From Mycolicibacterium litorale (GTDB lineage Bacteria > Actinomycetota > Actinomycetes > Mycobacteriales > Mycobacteriaceae), in assembly GCF_010731695.1 (NCBI RefSeq), contig NZ_AP022586.1:4216001-4280000 (forward strand): a stretch of DNA of 64,000 nt, read 5' to 3'. The translations under genes were made by a program, and so were the position numbers. A model generated the notes under the pieces. That model did not search any database, was not told the origin of the DNA, and worked only from the letters and a program-made list of their open reading frames with translations. Below, piece after piece: positions 7,180 through 17,632 of this stretch (position 1 is its first letter; the number at the start of each line of letters is the position of its first letter).

Positions 7180-7925
7180 TTCTCCAGTGCCGTGCGGCCA
7201 CCCGACAATTCGGGGCTCGGGCCGAGCCGCGCCCGCCGGCCCGCCCGGTCCCCGGCGCGTCGTGCGGCCGAGGAGTACCCGGCCGTCGCGGACGTCGCCC
7301 GCCAGGTGCCGCGCGCCTGCGACGCCTCCCGGTAGAAGTCCTTGAGCTCGAGGTCCTTGTTGCGCAGGGCGATCGCGGTGCCGGGCCGGTTGTCGTGGTC
7401 CTTGGTCGCGGCTGCCCGCTCCTGGTCACGGGCTTCGCTGAGCCGCAGGCCGATCCGCGCACCGAACGCCAGCTGGAAGTTCAGCCGCGCCGTGATCGTC
7501 GGGGTGGGCCGGTGGGCGCCGGAGGCGATGTAGGCCTCCGACGCCTTGACCATCTGCATCACCAGTCCGGCGTAGAGCGCGTGGCTCGCGTCGATGTCCT
7601 CGGCGAACCCGTAGGCGTAGACGAACGTCGAGTTCGACGCGACGTCACACTTGACGTCGTTGGCGGCGGCGATGACCACGAACAACTGCACGTAGGTCCG
7701 CAGCCCGCGGGTGCCGGCCTCGCCGATCGTGATGGTGCGCTGCACAGGGGTCTGGGCCTTGGTGCGCTGATCGGAGTGTGACCGGGCGACCGCCAGGTCG
7801 ATCGAGGTCGCCGTGGCCAGGCGTTGCGCGGCGGCCATGAACGCCTCGGCCTCGTGCACGTTGTCGGTGCCTTCGGCCTGGCGCAGCAGGGCCGCGATCC
7901 GCGCCAGCATCTTGTCGTCACTCAT
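7176..7925 (-). CDS. DUF2786 domain protein
   Basis: 249 residues. The N-terminal DUF2786 segment (KMLARIAALLRQAEGTDNVH at about 5-24, then EAEAFMAAAQRLA) is a small helical domain found in actinobacteria and phages, function unknown. A central region with many small residues and a charged, Arg-rich C-terminus follow. The ATG at 7925 is preferred; a TTG 6 nt upstream is possible. The start codon lies inside a 34-bp tandem duplication, which is unusual and may affect translation. It is coupled to the metallohydrolase downstream. Confidence 0.82.
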   Translation of the reverse strand: MSDDKMLARIAALLRQAEGTDNVHEAEAFMAAAQRLATATSIDLAVARSHSDQRTKAQTPVQRTITIGEAGTRGLRTYVQLFVVIAAANDVKCDVASNSTFVYAYGFAEDIDASHALYAGLVMQMVKASEAYIASGAHRPTPTITARLNFQLAFGARIGLRLSEARDQERAAATKDHDNRPGTAIALRNKDLELKDFYREASQARGTWRATSATAGYSSAARRAGDRAGRRARLGPSPELSGGRTALEK

Positions 7926-7994
7926 GCGCAATCCGCTGCGCTTCTTGCTTGTCCCTCATGCGCAATCCGCTGCGCTTCTTGCTTGTCCCTCATG
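7921..7994. repeat. 34-bp tandem duplication across the DUF2786 start
   Basis: A 34-nt unit beginning CTCATGCGCAATCCGCTGCG occurs at 7921-7954 and 7955-7988, followed by a 6-nt third start (CTCATG). Read on the minus strand, each unit carries an ATGAG that resembles the real start, so two decoy ATGs precede the gene. From the farthest ATG (7994) a 23-codon frame ends at a TGA overlapping the true ATG. Confidence 0.85.
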
Positions 7995-8021
7995 CCACGA
8001 ACCTAAGCGAGCGACCCGACA

Positions 8022-10917
<2,896 letters not shown>

Positions 10918-10975
10918 CTGTACTCGCGCGGCGTGGTTCCCAGCGCGGCCTCCAACCCGCCGGAGTCGCGCGTAC

Positions 10976-11623
10976 TCACGCGTACGGAAGCCTCCGGCTG
11001 AGCCGCGACGTCAGCACGTCGACGCCGGCGCCATGGAGGCGGGGCAGCGCATGCGGCCGGTTACCGAGTACCGACACCAGATCCGCGGCTCGGCCCTCGA
11101 CGACAGGGCCGGCGACGCCGTGCGACCAGTCCGCGTCGGTCGCGCGCAACCGCAGACCTCGGCTGTTGCGGTACGCGGGCACAAACGGGTTCGGTATCGC
11201 CACCTGGGTATCGAGCACTGCTCGAAGCGCCGTGACCGGAATCGCGGGCTCGCGGGCGACGGCGAAGACGATGTCGAGTTCGTGGGTGATGTGGTCGCCC
11301 AACAGCAGTCGGCGCGGGAACACGCGCCCGAGTCCGCGCGGCCGCTCGATCAACCGCTCGAACTCGTCGACCAGCTCGGTGGGACGGACCTTTTCGGCGA
11401 GCGTGCACGCCAGCGCGGTGTTGGCCCGGTCGAACGAACCACGCTGACGCAGGATCGCGGCGGCGGTCGTGGAGATGCCGGTGCGGTAGCCGATCACCAG
11501 GTGCGCGAGGACGGCGTGATTGGACCAGTCATCGCACAGGCTCTGGTGTGCCCACTCGTCGGAACTCAGTGTCCTGGCGAGCCTGCAGAAGCGAATATCG
11601 TTGAGTCGCAGAGCCTCAGACAT
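10976..11623 (-). CDS. Maleylpyruvate isomerase-like, mycothiol-dependent DinB-fold protein
   Basis: 215 residues. The N-terminal half has the DinB/MDMPI helical pattern (CDDWSNHAVLAHLVIGYRTG at about 30-49), and the second metal motif is LLLGDHITHELDI at about 107-119, where Asp/His residues bind a divalent metal. Members use mycothiol or a related thiol in isomerisation or transfer reactions, but the substrate here is unknown. It overlaps the 3' end of the hydrolase gene upstream by 8 nt, so both are probably under the TetR at 12589. Confidence 0.75.
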   Translation of the reverse strand: MSEALRLNDIRFCRLARTLSSDEWAHQSLCDDWSNHAVLAHLVIGYRTGISTTAAAILRQRGSFDRANTALACTLAEKVRPTELVDEFERLIERPRGLGRVFPRRLLLGDHITHELDIVFAVAREPAIPVTALRAVLDTQVAIPNPFVPAYRNSRGLRLRATDADWSHGVAGPVVEGRAADLVSVLGNRPHALPRLHGAGVDVLTSRLSRRLPYA

Positions 11624-12512
11624 TCAGGTGCTCTCGCAGAAAGGCGGTCTGGTCGGCGAGCACGGTACTCACCAGCGGCGGGTGGTAGATCTCGAAGTGG
11701 TCGGAGTCGTAGTGACGGGCGACCCCGTGCGGTGCCAGGCGAGCGGCACGGATGGCGTACTCGGGGTCCATCAGGGTCTCCCGATCGCATACGCAAACCA
11801 GGAGCGGGGCCTGCACCCTGCGCGCGTGTCGCAGCGCCGATGCCGTCACCATCGTCACCGCGTCCGCGGCGGCGATTCGGTTGTCGAAGCGTCCGCCTGA
11901 CGGCACAGTCGAGTTCCAGCCGGCCTCCGCGCCTGCGACGGTCACCATCGCGAGACTGCCGGGCGGCCCCACGATCGGCACATGATGTCTGCCGCGCCGA
12001 AGTGCCGCACGCAGTAGATCCGCGAAGATCGCCGGGGTGATGCGCAGCGCGGACAGTACGCCGAGGCTGCGCGCTGCGCCTGGTCCGTGCACGATCGGAC
12101 ACTGCACCACCGCCACCGCCACGTCGTCGCGTGCGGCCGCGACGCGAATCACGTTCATGGCGCCGAGGCTGGTCCCCCACAGCCCCACTCGCGTGCGGTC
12201 GACGCGCGGGTCGTGCGCCAGGTGTGTCAATGCCGCGGCGACGTCGCTGCACTGCAGTCGCACGGAGATGTGCTGGCGCGGGGAGCCGTCGGAGTCTCCG
12301 GTGTGGCGGTAGTCGAACGCCAGCGTGGCGATGCCCGCGGCGGCGAAGTGCTGCTCGTACTGCGCCAGCATCATGTCGTGCGTCGCCCCGAGCCCGTGCA
12401 CCAGCAGAACGGCCGGATGCGGGCCGTGGCCGACCGGCAACGTCAGCCACGCCGAGCACCGGGTGCCCTGTGACGTGAAGTCGAGCCGTTCGGTCGGGAT
12501 GGTGGTCGGCAT
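11616..12512 (-). CDS. Alpha/beta hydrolase (acetyl-xylan-esterase/dipeptidyl-peptidase-like)
   Basis: 298 residues with a full triad: oxyanion motif LLVHGLGATHD (about 36-46), nucleophile Ser115 in GLWGTSLGAM, Asp in CVCDRETLMDP (about 240-250) and His in DSDHFEIYHPP. There is no signal peptide. The ATG at 12512 is supported by a strong ribosome site (GAGGAGG, 5 nt spacing). It is divergent from a TetR gene across a 46-bp inverted-repeat operator, so its expression is probably induced by its substrate. The natural ester or amide substrate is unknown. Confidence 0.88.
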   Translation of the reverse strand: MPTTIPTERLDFTSQGTRCSAWLTLPVGHGPHPAVLLVHGLGATHDMMLAQYEQHFAAAGIATLAFDYRHTGDSDGSPRQHISVRLQCSDVAAALTHLAHDPRVDRTRVGLWGTSLGAMNVIRVAAARDDVAVAVVQCPIVHGPGAARSLGVLSALRITPAIFADLLRAALRRGRHHVPIVGPPGSLAMVTVAGAEAGWNSTVPSGGRFDNRIAAADAVTMVTASALRHARRVQAPLLVCVCDRETLMDPEYAIRAARLAPHGVARHYDSDHFEIYHPPLVSTVLADQTAFLREHLNV

Positions 12513-12526
12513 CGCGCCTCCTCGAT

Positions 12527-12572
12527 AAGTACACCGTACGTATAAGTAGACTCCATTACGTACGACGTACTT
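12527..12572. promoter_or_regulatory. Large inverted repeat, TetR operator
   Basis: Two 16-bp arms (AAGTACACCGTACGTA at 12527-12542 and TACGTACGACGTACTT at 12557-12572) match in 14 of 16 positions when one is inverted, with a 14-bp spacer. The element fills the space between the hydrolase and TetR starts. A long operator with two arms suits two TetR dimers. Confidence 0.75.
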
Positions 12573-12588
12573 GTCAAGGAGCGCCCGC

Positions 12589-13242
12589 GTGCGAGCACGG
12601 TTCAGCACCGACGAAATTGCCACGGCGGCATTGGCCCTCGTCGATGAGCGCGGCGTCGGCGCGCTCAGCATGCGCGCGCTGGCCGCCGCGCTGGGCACCG
12701 GTCCGATGACGATGTACAACTACGTCCGCGACAAAGAAGGACTCGAGGAACTCGTCGTCGCCGCCGTGGTAGCGAAGGTCGAAATCCCCGCGCCGACCGC
12801 AGACTGGATGGCCGACGTGCACGCGGTCGCCGAGGCGATGTGGCGCGGAATCCGTGCGCACCCCGCCGCGGTGTCCCTGGTGCTGACCCGCCGGACGGCC
12901 TCGGGCACCGGCTTCCAGGCCGCCGACGCGCTGGTCTCGGCGCTGGACCGCGGTGGGTTGGCCGACACCGACCGGTTGGCCGCTTTCCACGCGGTCCTGG
13001 CGTTCGTGGTCGGCGCCGTGCAGACCGAACTGGCCGGGCCCTTGACGCGCGGGCCCGAAGCGGGCGAGGTGGCCGCACGCATCGGCGCCGTGGCGGGTGA
13101 CAGCCACCCACACATCGCAGCGCTGTCGAAGGTGGCCGTACACACCTCCGTCGAAGCGGATTTCGACCGCGGGCTGCGGATGTTGCTCGACGGGATCGCC
13201 GCGCGCAGCACACGCCCCGGGGCGCCACCGGATCCTGTCTGA
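12589..13242 (+). CDS. TetR family regulator (TetR_C_1 type)
   Basis: 217 residues from GTG at 12589, chosen because AAGGAG lies 7 nt upstream; a TTG at 12571 would fall in the operator. The DNA-binding part is FSTDEIATAALALVDERGVG and MRALAAALGTGPMTMYNYVR (to about residue 48), with the TetR-class pattern MTMYNYVRDKEGLEELV. The C-terminal domain resembles that of tetracycline repressors. Divergent placement from the hydrolase/DinB-type pair implies it controls them and itself. Confidence 0.88.
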   Translation: MRARFSTDEIATAALALVDERGVGALSMRALAAALGTGPMTMYNYVRDKEGLEELVVAAVVAKVEIPAPTADWMADVHAVAEAMWRGIRAHPAAVSLVLTRRTASGTGFQAADALVSALDRGGLADTDRLAAFHAVLAFVVGAVQTELAGPLTRGPEAGEVAARIGAVAGDSHPHIAALSKVAVHTSVEADFDRGLRMLLDGIAARSTRPGAPPDPV

Positions 13243-13329
13243 GCATCGCGCCGGAACCTTGTTCCGCCGGGGAGTTGACGGCGTCTGGTGCGTAAATGCC
13301 CAGTTCAATGCGCGCGTTGTACCACAAAC

Positions 13330-13343
13330 TGGAACGTGTTCTA
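13330..13343. promoter_or_regulatory. KstR-type operator upstream of the alcohol dehydrogenase
   Basis: TGGAACGTGTTCTA fits the published KstR consensus TnnAACnnGTTnnA at every fixed position. Its 3' end overlaps the -10 hexamer TATGAT (13342-13347), which lies 8 nt before the ATG at 13356. A bound repressor would block the promoter. KstR controls cholesterol catabolism in mycobacteria. Confidence 0.65.
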
Positions 13344-13355
13344 TGATCGCTGACC

Positions 13356-14480
13356 ATGAAGACCAAGGGTGCCCTGCTCTGGGAACTGAACGCACCGTTC
13401 CGCGTCGACGAGATCGAGATCGGCGACCCCGTCGATGACGAGGTCCAGCTGCGCATGCATGCCGCGGGCATGTGCCACTCCGACTACCACCTGACCACCG
13501 GCGCGACCCCGATCGGCCTGCCGGCGCTCGGCGGCCACGAGGGCGCCGGCGTCGTCACCAAGGTCGGCAAGAACGTCACCGGGCTGGCCGAGGGCGACCA
13601 CGTCATCCTCGCGTTCATCCCCGCCTGTGGGCAGTGTCAGCCGTGTCTCAAGGGCCACCGCTCACTCTGCGACCGAGGTGCGCTGCTGCTCGGCGGCAAG
13701 GCCATCGCCGACGGCACCAGCCGCGTTTACGCGGGCAGCACCGAGGTCTCGCCGATGAACCTGCTCGGCACCTTCGCGCCGTACATGACCGTGCACAAGG
13801 ACTCCGTCGTCAAGATCGACCACGACGTCCCGTTCGAGACCGCCGCGATCATGGGCTGCGCGGTGCCGACCGGCTTCGGCTCGGCCACCAACGTCGCCGA
13901 GGTCCTTCCGGGTGAGACGGTGGTGATCATCGGCGTCGGCGGCATCGGACTGTCCGCGCTGCAGGGTGCGGTGATCGCGGGTGCGCGCAACGTCGTCGCC
14001 ATCGACCCGGTCGCGTTCAAGCGCGAGCAGGCCGTGAAATTCGGTGCCACGCATGTGTTCTCGTCGATGGCCGAGGCGATCAACCCGGTCCTCGAGCTGA
14101 CCCACGGATTCATGGCCGAGAAGACGATCATCGCGGTCGGGGAGATGCGCGGCGAGTACATCGAAGAGGCGATGACGCTGACCGCCAAGACCGGCACCTG
14201 CGTCGTCACCGGCATGGGGTCGATGTTCGAGGCCGACGTCAAGCTGAACCTGTTCCTGTTCACGATGCTGCAGAAGACGTTGAAGGGCAACATCTTCGGC
14301 GGCGGCAGCAGCCATGTCGAGACGCCCCGGCTGGTCGGTCTGTACAAGTCGGGCCTGCTCAAGATCGACGAGATGGTCACCAACACCTACCGCCTCGAGG
14401 ACATCAACCAGGGCTACCAGGACATGCTGGACGGCAAGAACATTCGCGGCGTGATCAAGTTCGACGAATCAGACTGGTGA
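13356..14480 (+). CDS. NDMA-dependent zinc alcohol dehydrogenase (TIGR03989-type)
   Basis: 374 residues, medium-chain zinc dehydrogenase. Catalytic zinc ligands are Cys40 (GMCHSD), His61/Glu62 (GGHEGAG) and Cys168. The structural zinc site is Cys91, Cys94, Cys97 and Cys105. The nucleotide motif is GVGGIGLSALQG (193-204). The sequence resembles Mtb AdhB (Rv0761c) and the family whose NAD is held tightly and re-oxidised by an outside acceptor (NDMA in vitro, probably mycofactocin in the cell). The KstR-type box at its promoter suggests a role in sterol side-chain or alcohol oxidation. The transcript is probably leaderless. Confidence 0.9.
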   Translation: MKTKGALLWELNAPFRVDEIEIGDPVDDEVQLRMHAAGMCHSDYHLTTGATPIGLPALGGHEGAGVVTKVGKNVTGLAEGDHVILAFIPACGQCQPCLKGHRSLCDRGALLLGGKAIADGTSRVYAGSTEVSPMNLLGTFAPYMTVHKDSVVKIDHDVPFETAAIMGCAVPTGFGSATNVAEVLPGETVVIIGVGGIGLSALQGAVIAGARNVVAIDPVAFKREQAVKFGATHVFSSMAEAINPVLELTHGFMAEKTIIAVGEMRGEYIEEAMTLTAKTGTCVVTGMGSMFEADVKLNLFLFTMLQKTLKGNIFGGGSSHVETPRLVGLYKSGLLKIDEMVTNTYRLEDINQGYQDMLDGKNIRGVIKFDESDW

Positions 14481-14924
14481 ATTTCGCAGGCGCTCACGCA
14501 CGGTGTCGATCACCTCGCTGAGCGCCTCGAGCCGCTCGGGCGGCATCCTGTCGAACAGCACTCCCCGCACCAGCGCCGCATGGCCGGGCGCCGCGGTCCG
14601 CAACGCGGCCCGGCCGGAGTCGGTCAGCGCCACGGTGGCACCCCGCCGGTCGTCGGTGGCACCGTGGCGGGTCACCAGACCCCGGTCCCGCATGCGCCGC
14701 AGCTGGTGCGACAGCCTGCTCTGCTCCCATGACAGCGCCTCGCCGAGCTCGAACATGCGTTGCTCGCCCCGCTCGGACAGCGCCACCAGCACGTCGTAGT
14801 CGGCCAGCGACAGTCCGCAGTCCCGTTGCAGCTGCCGGTTCATCGCGCCCTGCAGTTCGGCCACCATCGCGAGATACCCGCGCCACACCCGTTGCTCCTC
14901 CGCGGACAGCCACATGGAATACAT
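14469..14924 (-). CDS. MarR family transcriptional regulator
   Basis: 151 residues with a winged-helix centre: LADYDVLVALSERGEQRMFE, then LGEALSWEQSRLSHQLRRM and RDRGLVTRHGATDDRRGATV, the recognition helix and wing with the DDRR motif. It overlaps the dehydrogenase gene end by 12 nt (convergent). It is divergent from the pirin gene, and a 21-bp inverted repeat covers the pirin promoter, so it is the likely pirin repressor. ATGs at 14924 and 14915 are both possible starts. Confidence 0.88.
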   Translation of the reverse strand: MYSMWLSAEEQRVWRGYLAMVAELQGAMNRQLQRDCGLSLADYDVLVALSERGEQRMFELGEALSWEQSRLSHQLRRMRDRGLVTRHGATDDRRGATVALTDSGRAALRTAAPGHAALVRGVLFDRMPPERLEALSEVIDTVRERLRNSPV

Positions 14925-14953
14925 GACACATCATCCGAGTTGTCGTGTCCAGA

Positions 14954-14974
14954 TGCGCCACCTAGGCTGGCGCA
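14954..14974. promoter_or_regulatory. Inverted repeat between marR and pirin genes
   Basis: Perfect 7-bp arms TGCGCCA and TGGCGCA around a 7-bp centre. The centre contains TAGGCT (14963-14968, its last base in the right arm), a fair -10 hexamer for the pirin gene. A MarR dimer bound here would block it. Confidence 0.55.
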
Positions 14975-14995
14975 CGGTCTTGGAGGAGAAACGAC

Positions 14996-15760
14996 ATGAC
15001 GACTGCCGAACGGATCGACATCCGGCGTTCCGGGGAGCGACCCAGAACCCAGATCTCCTGGCTGGACTCCAAGCAATCCTTCTCCTTCGCCGACCACTAC
15101 GACCCGGCCAACACCCACCACGGGCTGCTGCTGGTCAACAACGACGACACCGTGACACCCGGCAGCGGCTTCGAGACACACCCCCACCGCGACATGGAGA
15201 TCGTGACCTGGGTGCTGCGCGGTTCACTCGTCCACCAGGATTCGACGGGCCACTCGGGAGTGATCTATCCCGGTCTGGCGCAACGCATGTCTGCCGGCCG
15301 CGGCATTCTGCACTCGGAGAAGAACGACTCCTGGACCCTCACCGGCGGCGACACCCACCGCGAGCCTGTCCACTTCGTGCAGATGTGGGTGGTGCCCGAC
15401 GAATCCGGCGTCGCCCCGGGTTACCAGCAGCTCGAGATCGACGACGAACTCCTGCGCGGCAAGTTCGTCACGATCGCGTCGGGGATGCCCGAGCATCGTG
15501 ACGACACCGCGATCACGATCCGCAATCGCTATGCGGCGCTGCACGGTGCGCGACTCGAGCCCGGCGACAGCGTCGAACTCCCCCAGGCGCCGTACCTGCA
15601 CCTGTTCGTCCCGCGGGGTGAGGTGACCCTCGAAGGCGCGGGCACCCTGAGCGAGGGAGATGCGGTGCGCTTCACCGCATCCGGCGGTCAGCGCGTGACG
15701 GCCGTCGAACCGGCGGAGATCCTGGTCTGGGAAATGCATGCGAATCTGGCCGGCGTATAG
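14996..15760 (+). CDS. Pirin family protein (Rv0181c-like)
   Basis: 254 residues, a double-cupin protein very like Mtb Rv0181c. The metal-binding set of pirins is present: His62 and His64 in THPHRDMEIVTW, His106 and Glu108 in ILHSEKN. Some pirins are quercetin dioxygenases and others act as redox-dependent regulators; which applies here cannot be told. SLVHQDSTGHSGVIYPGLAQ near 77-96 is the family signature. The ribosome site (GGAGGAG, 7 nt) is strong. A MarR regulator is divergent. The next gene starts inside its last 23 nt, so the two are co-transcribed. Confidence 0.93.
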   Translation: MTTAERIDIRRSGERPRTQISWLDSKQSFSFADHYDPANTHHGLLLVNNDDTVTPGSGFETHPHRDMEIVTWVLRGSLVHQDSTGHSGVIYPGLAQRMSAGRGILHSEKNDSWTLTGGDTHREPVHFVQMWVVPDESGVAPGYQQLEIDDELLRGKFVTIASGMPEHRDDTAITIRNRYAALHGARLEPGDSVELPQAPYLHLFVPRGEVTLEGAGTLSEGDAVRFTASGGQRVTAVEPAEILVWEMHANLAGV

Positions 15761-17048
15761 GGCATTCGGCGCCTGCGCCACGGCGACGGCGGTTCTCGCC
15801 GGGTGTGCGACGAACACGCCCGGCGAGACCGCGGCGCCGACCACCACCACCGCGACCGCACCGACTGCGCCGCAGGCGGCCGCCGGTCTCGCGTCGGTGA
15901 CCGTGGACGTACCGTCGGGACTCGACGAGGCGCCGTTCGACGAACCCCGGCAGGCGTCGATCCCGCAGGGTTGGACGATGTCGGTCTGGGCCCGGGTGCC
16001 GAAGGCCCGGCTGGCGCGGTGGACGCCGGACGGCGCGCTGCTGGTGTCGCTGCCCAGCACCGGACAGATCGTGAAACTCACGCCCAGTGACGGCGGTACT
16101 CAGTCGACACCGTTGCTCGAGGACCTCACCCAACCGCACGGAATGGCCTTCGCCGGGTCGACGCTCTACATCGCCGAGAGCGACGAGATCGTCGCCTACG
16201 ACTACGCCGGCGGCAGCGCGACGAACCGGCGCACCGTCGCCGCCGGCCTGCCCGACGACGAAAGCCCCGATCTGCGCGGCGCGTACGCCCACGCGCTCAA
16301 GAGCGTCGCGGTCGGCCGTGACGGAGCGGTGTACTTCTCGATCGGATCGACCGGCAACGTCTCGGCCGAGGACCGCGACGCCACCCCGCCGCGCGCCACG
16401 ATCATGCGGGTGCCTCCTGGCGGCGGTCCCGCCGAACCGTTCGCCACCGGGGTCCGCAACGGCACCGGGCTGGCGGTTGCCCCCGACGGTGCTGTGTGGA
16501 CGGCGGTGAACGGCCGTGACAACGTCGCCGACCCCGCCACCGGGGAGGTCGACCCCGCCTACGTCAACGACCACCCGCCCGAACAACTGGCGAAGCTCAC
16601 ACCCGGGCGCGAACTGGGCTGGCCGTACTGCAACATCGACGGCGGACCGGCCGACGTCCCGTTCATTCGGGACGTGCAGACGAACGCCGCCGGAGACAAG
16701 TTGGACTGCGACGCACTGCCGCCCGTCGAGCAGAGCTTCGGGGCGCATTCGGCGCCGCTGGGGCTGAGCTTCGTCGACGGCGAACTGCCGCCGCCGTATG
16801 CGCGCGGGGCGCTGGTCGGCATCCACGGATCGTGGAACCGGCGGCCGCCGCGCGCGCCCGAGGTGTCGTTCTATCCGTGGCGCGACGGCGGTCTGGGCAA
16901 CCAGCAGACCCTGGTCGGCGGCTTCCAGGCCGACGACGGGTCCCGGTGGGGCCGGCCGGTGGACGCGGTGGCCGGGCCGGACGGCGCGGTCTACATCACC
17001 GACGACGACGCCGGCGCCGTCTACCGGTTGGCACCGCCGGGGCGCTGA
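15738..17048 (+). CDS. PQQ-dependent sugar dehydrogenase-like lipoprotein
   Basis: 436 residues. The N-terminus ends in a lipobox (AVLAGC, Cys23), followed by a Thr/Ala/Pro linker, so it is anchored on the outer face of the membrane. The remainder is a six-bladed beta-propeller of the soluble glucose/sorbosone dehydrogenase type: LTQPHGMAFAGSTLYIAESD, LKSVAVGRDGAVYFSIGSTG, LGLSFVDGELPPPYARGALV and HGSWNRRPP are characteristic blades. These proteins oxidise sugars using PQQ; the cofactor may have to be supplied from outside. The start overlaps the pirin gene by 23 nt. Confidence 0.85.
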   Translation: MRIWPAYRAFGACATATAVLAGCATNTPGETAAPTTTTATAPTAPQAAAGLASVTVDVPSGLDEAPFDEPRQASIPQGWTMSVWARVPKARLARWTPDGALLVSLPSTGQIVKLTPSDGGTQSTPLLEDLTQPHGMAFAGSTLYIAESDEIVAYDYAGGSATNRRTVAAGLPDDESPDLRGAYAHALKSVAVGRDGAVYFSIGSTGNVSAEDRDATPPRATIMRVPPGGGPAEPFATGVRNGTGLAVAPDGAVWTAVNGRDNVADPATGEVDPAYVNDHPPEQLAKLTPGRELGWPYCNIDGGPADVPFIRDVQTNAAGDKLDCDALPPVEQSFGAHSAPLGLSFVDGELPPPYARGALVGIHGSWNRRPPRAPEVSFYPWRDGGLGNQQTLVGGFQADDGSRWGRPVDAVAGPDGAVYITDDDAGAVYRLAPPGR

Positions 17049-17055
17049 CACGCCG

Positions 17056-17090
17056 AAGTGGGCTCGAGGCAGGGATGCCCGAGCCCACTT
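17056..17090. terminator. Bidirectional hairpin terminator
   Basis: AAGTGGGCTCG (17056-17066) and CGAGCCCACTT (17080-17090) form a perfect 11-bp stem with a 13-nt loop, exactly between two convergent genes. There is no U-tract, as is usual for mycobacterial intrinsic terminators. Confidence 0.8.
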
Positions 17091-17103
17091 GCGAGCGCGG
17101 TTA

Positions 17104-17394
17104 CTACCGGACGGTGGTGCCGGGGCGCGAGCCGCGCTTCCCGGTGATCCCCACGTAGATCATGATCAGCACGATCGCGACGATGATGCCGACGAGGAAC
17201 GGGATGAACTCGAATCCGCCGTTCGAGTTGCTGTAACCCAGCTGGTAGGTCAGCCAGCTGCCCACGAAGGCGCCGAGCGCACCCAGCACGATGGTCATGA
17301 TGACGCCGATGTTCTGCTTGCCCGGCAGGATCAGCCGTGCCAGCGCACCGACGATCAAGCCGACGACCAGCGCGCCGAGAATGGTTCCGATCAT
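17104..17394 (-). CDS. GlsB/YeaQ/YmgE-family small membrane protein
   Basis: 96 residues with three hydrophobic segments. The first segment (MIGTILGALVVGLIVGALAR) and PGKQNIGVIMTIVLGALGAF are the transglycosylase-associated protein family signature. Such proteins are linked to stress and envelope states, with no defined reaction. The ATG at 17394 has a good ribosome site (GAAGGAG). It is isolated between a terminator and the promoter region of the next gene. Confidence 0.88.
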   Translation of the reverse strand: MIGTILGALVVGLIVGALARLILPGKQNIGVIMTIVLGALGAFVGSWLTYQLGYSNSNGGFEFIPFLVGIIVAIVLIMIYVGITGKRGSRPGTTVR

Positions 17395-17572
17395 TTCTGC
17401 TCCTTCGATCTTTCCGGGGGGACGTCGATGTCCGGCATGCCTGTCGGCGTCACCGCGTCGACGGGCACGCGATGGGGTTACCCCCGCCGGGCCCGATCCA
17501 CGCAAACACGTATCGCCGATGCCCGAACAGCGACCATGCCGTTGCCCGACCGCGACCTCGCTGTTACGAAAG

Positions 17573-17600
17573 TTGACAGAGTGACGCTTGCGAATATCGT
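17573..17600 (+). promoter_or_regulatory. Consensus-like promoter of the phosphodiester glycosidase gene
   Basis: A -35 TTGACA (17573-17578) and a -10 TATCGT (17595-17600) are separated by 16 nt, a good match for the main vegetative sigma factor. Transcription would begin near 17607, about 26 nt before the GTG start. The rest of 17395-17572 shows no gene. Confidence 0.65.
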
Positions 17601-17632
17601 TGGAGCGAGGTGACCTCCGGCGAAAGGCGATC

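Noticed and set aside
5938..7335. 465-codon plus-strand frame
   Set aside because: It runs antisense to the methyltransferase and metallohydrolase genes, with His/Arg/Gly-rich composition typical of shadow frames in GC-rich DNA.
11616..12719. 367-codon frame extending the hydrolase upstream
   Set aside because: It would cross the operator and enter the TetR gene; the ribosome site GAGGAGG fixes the start at 12512.
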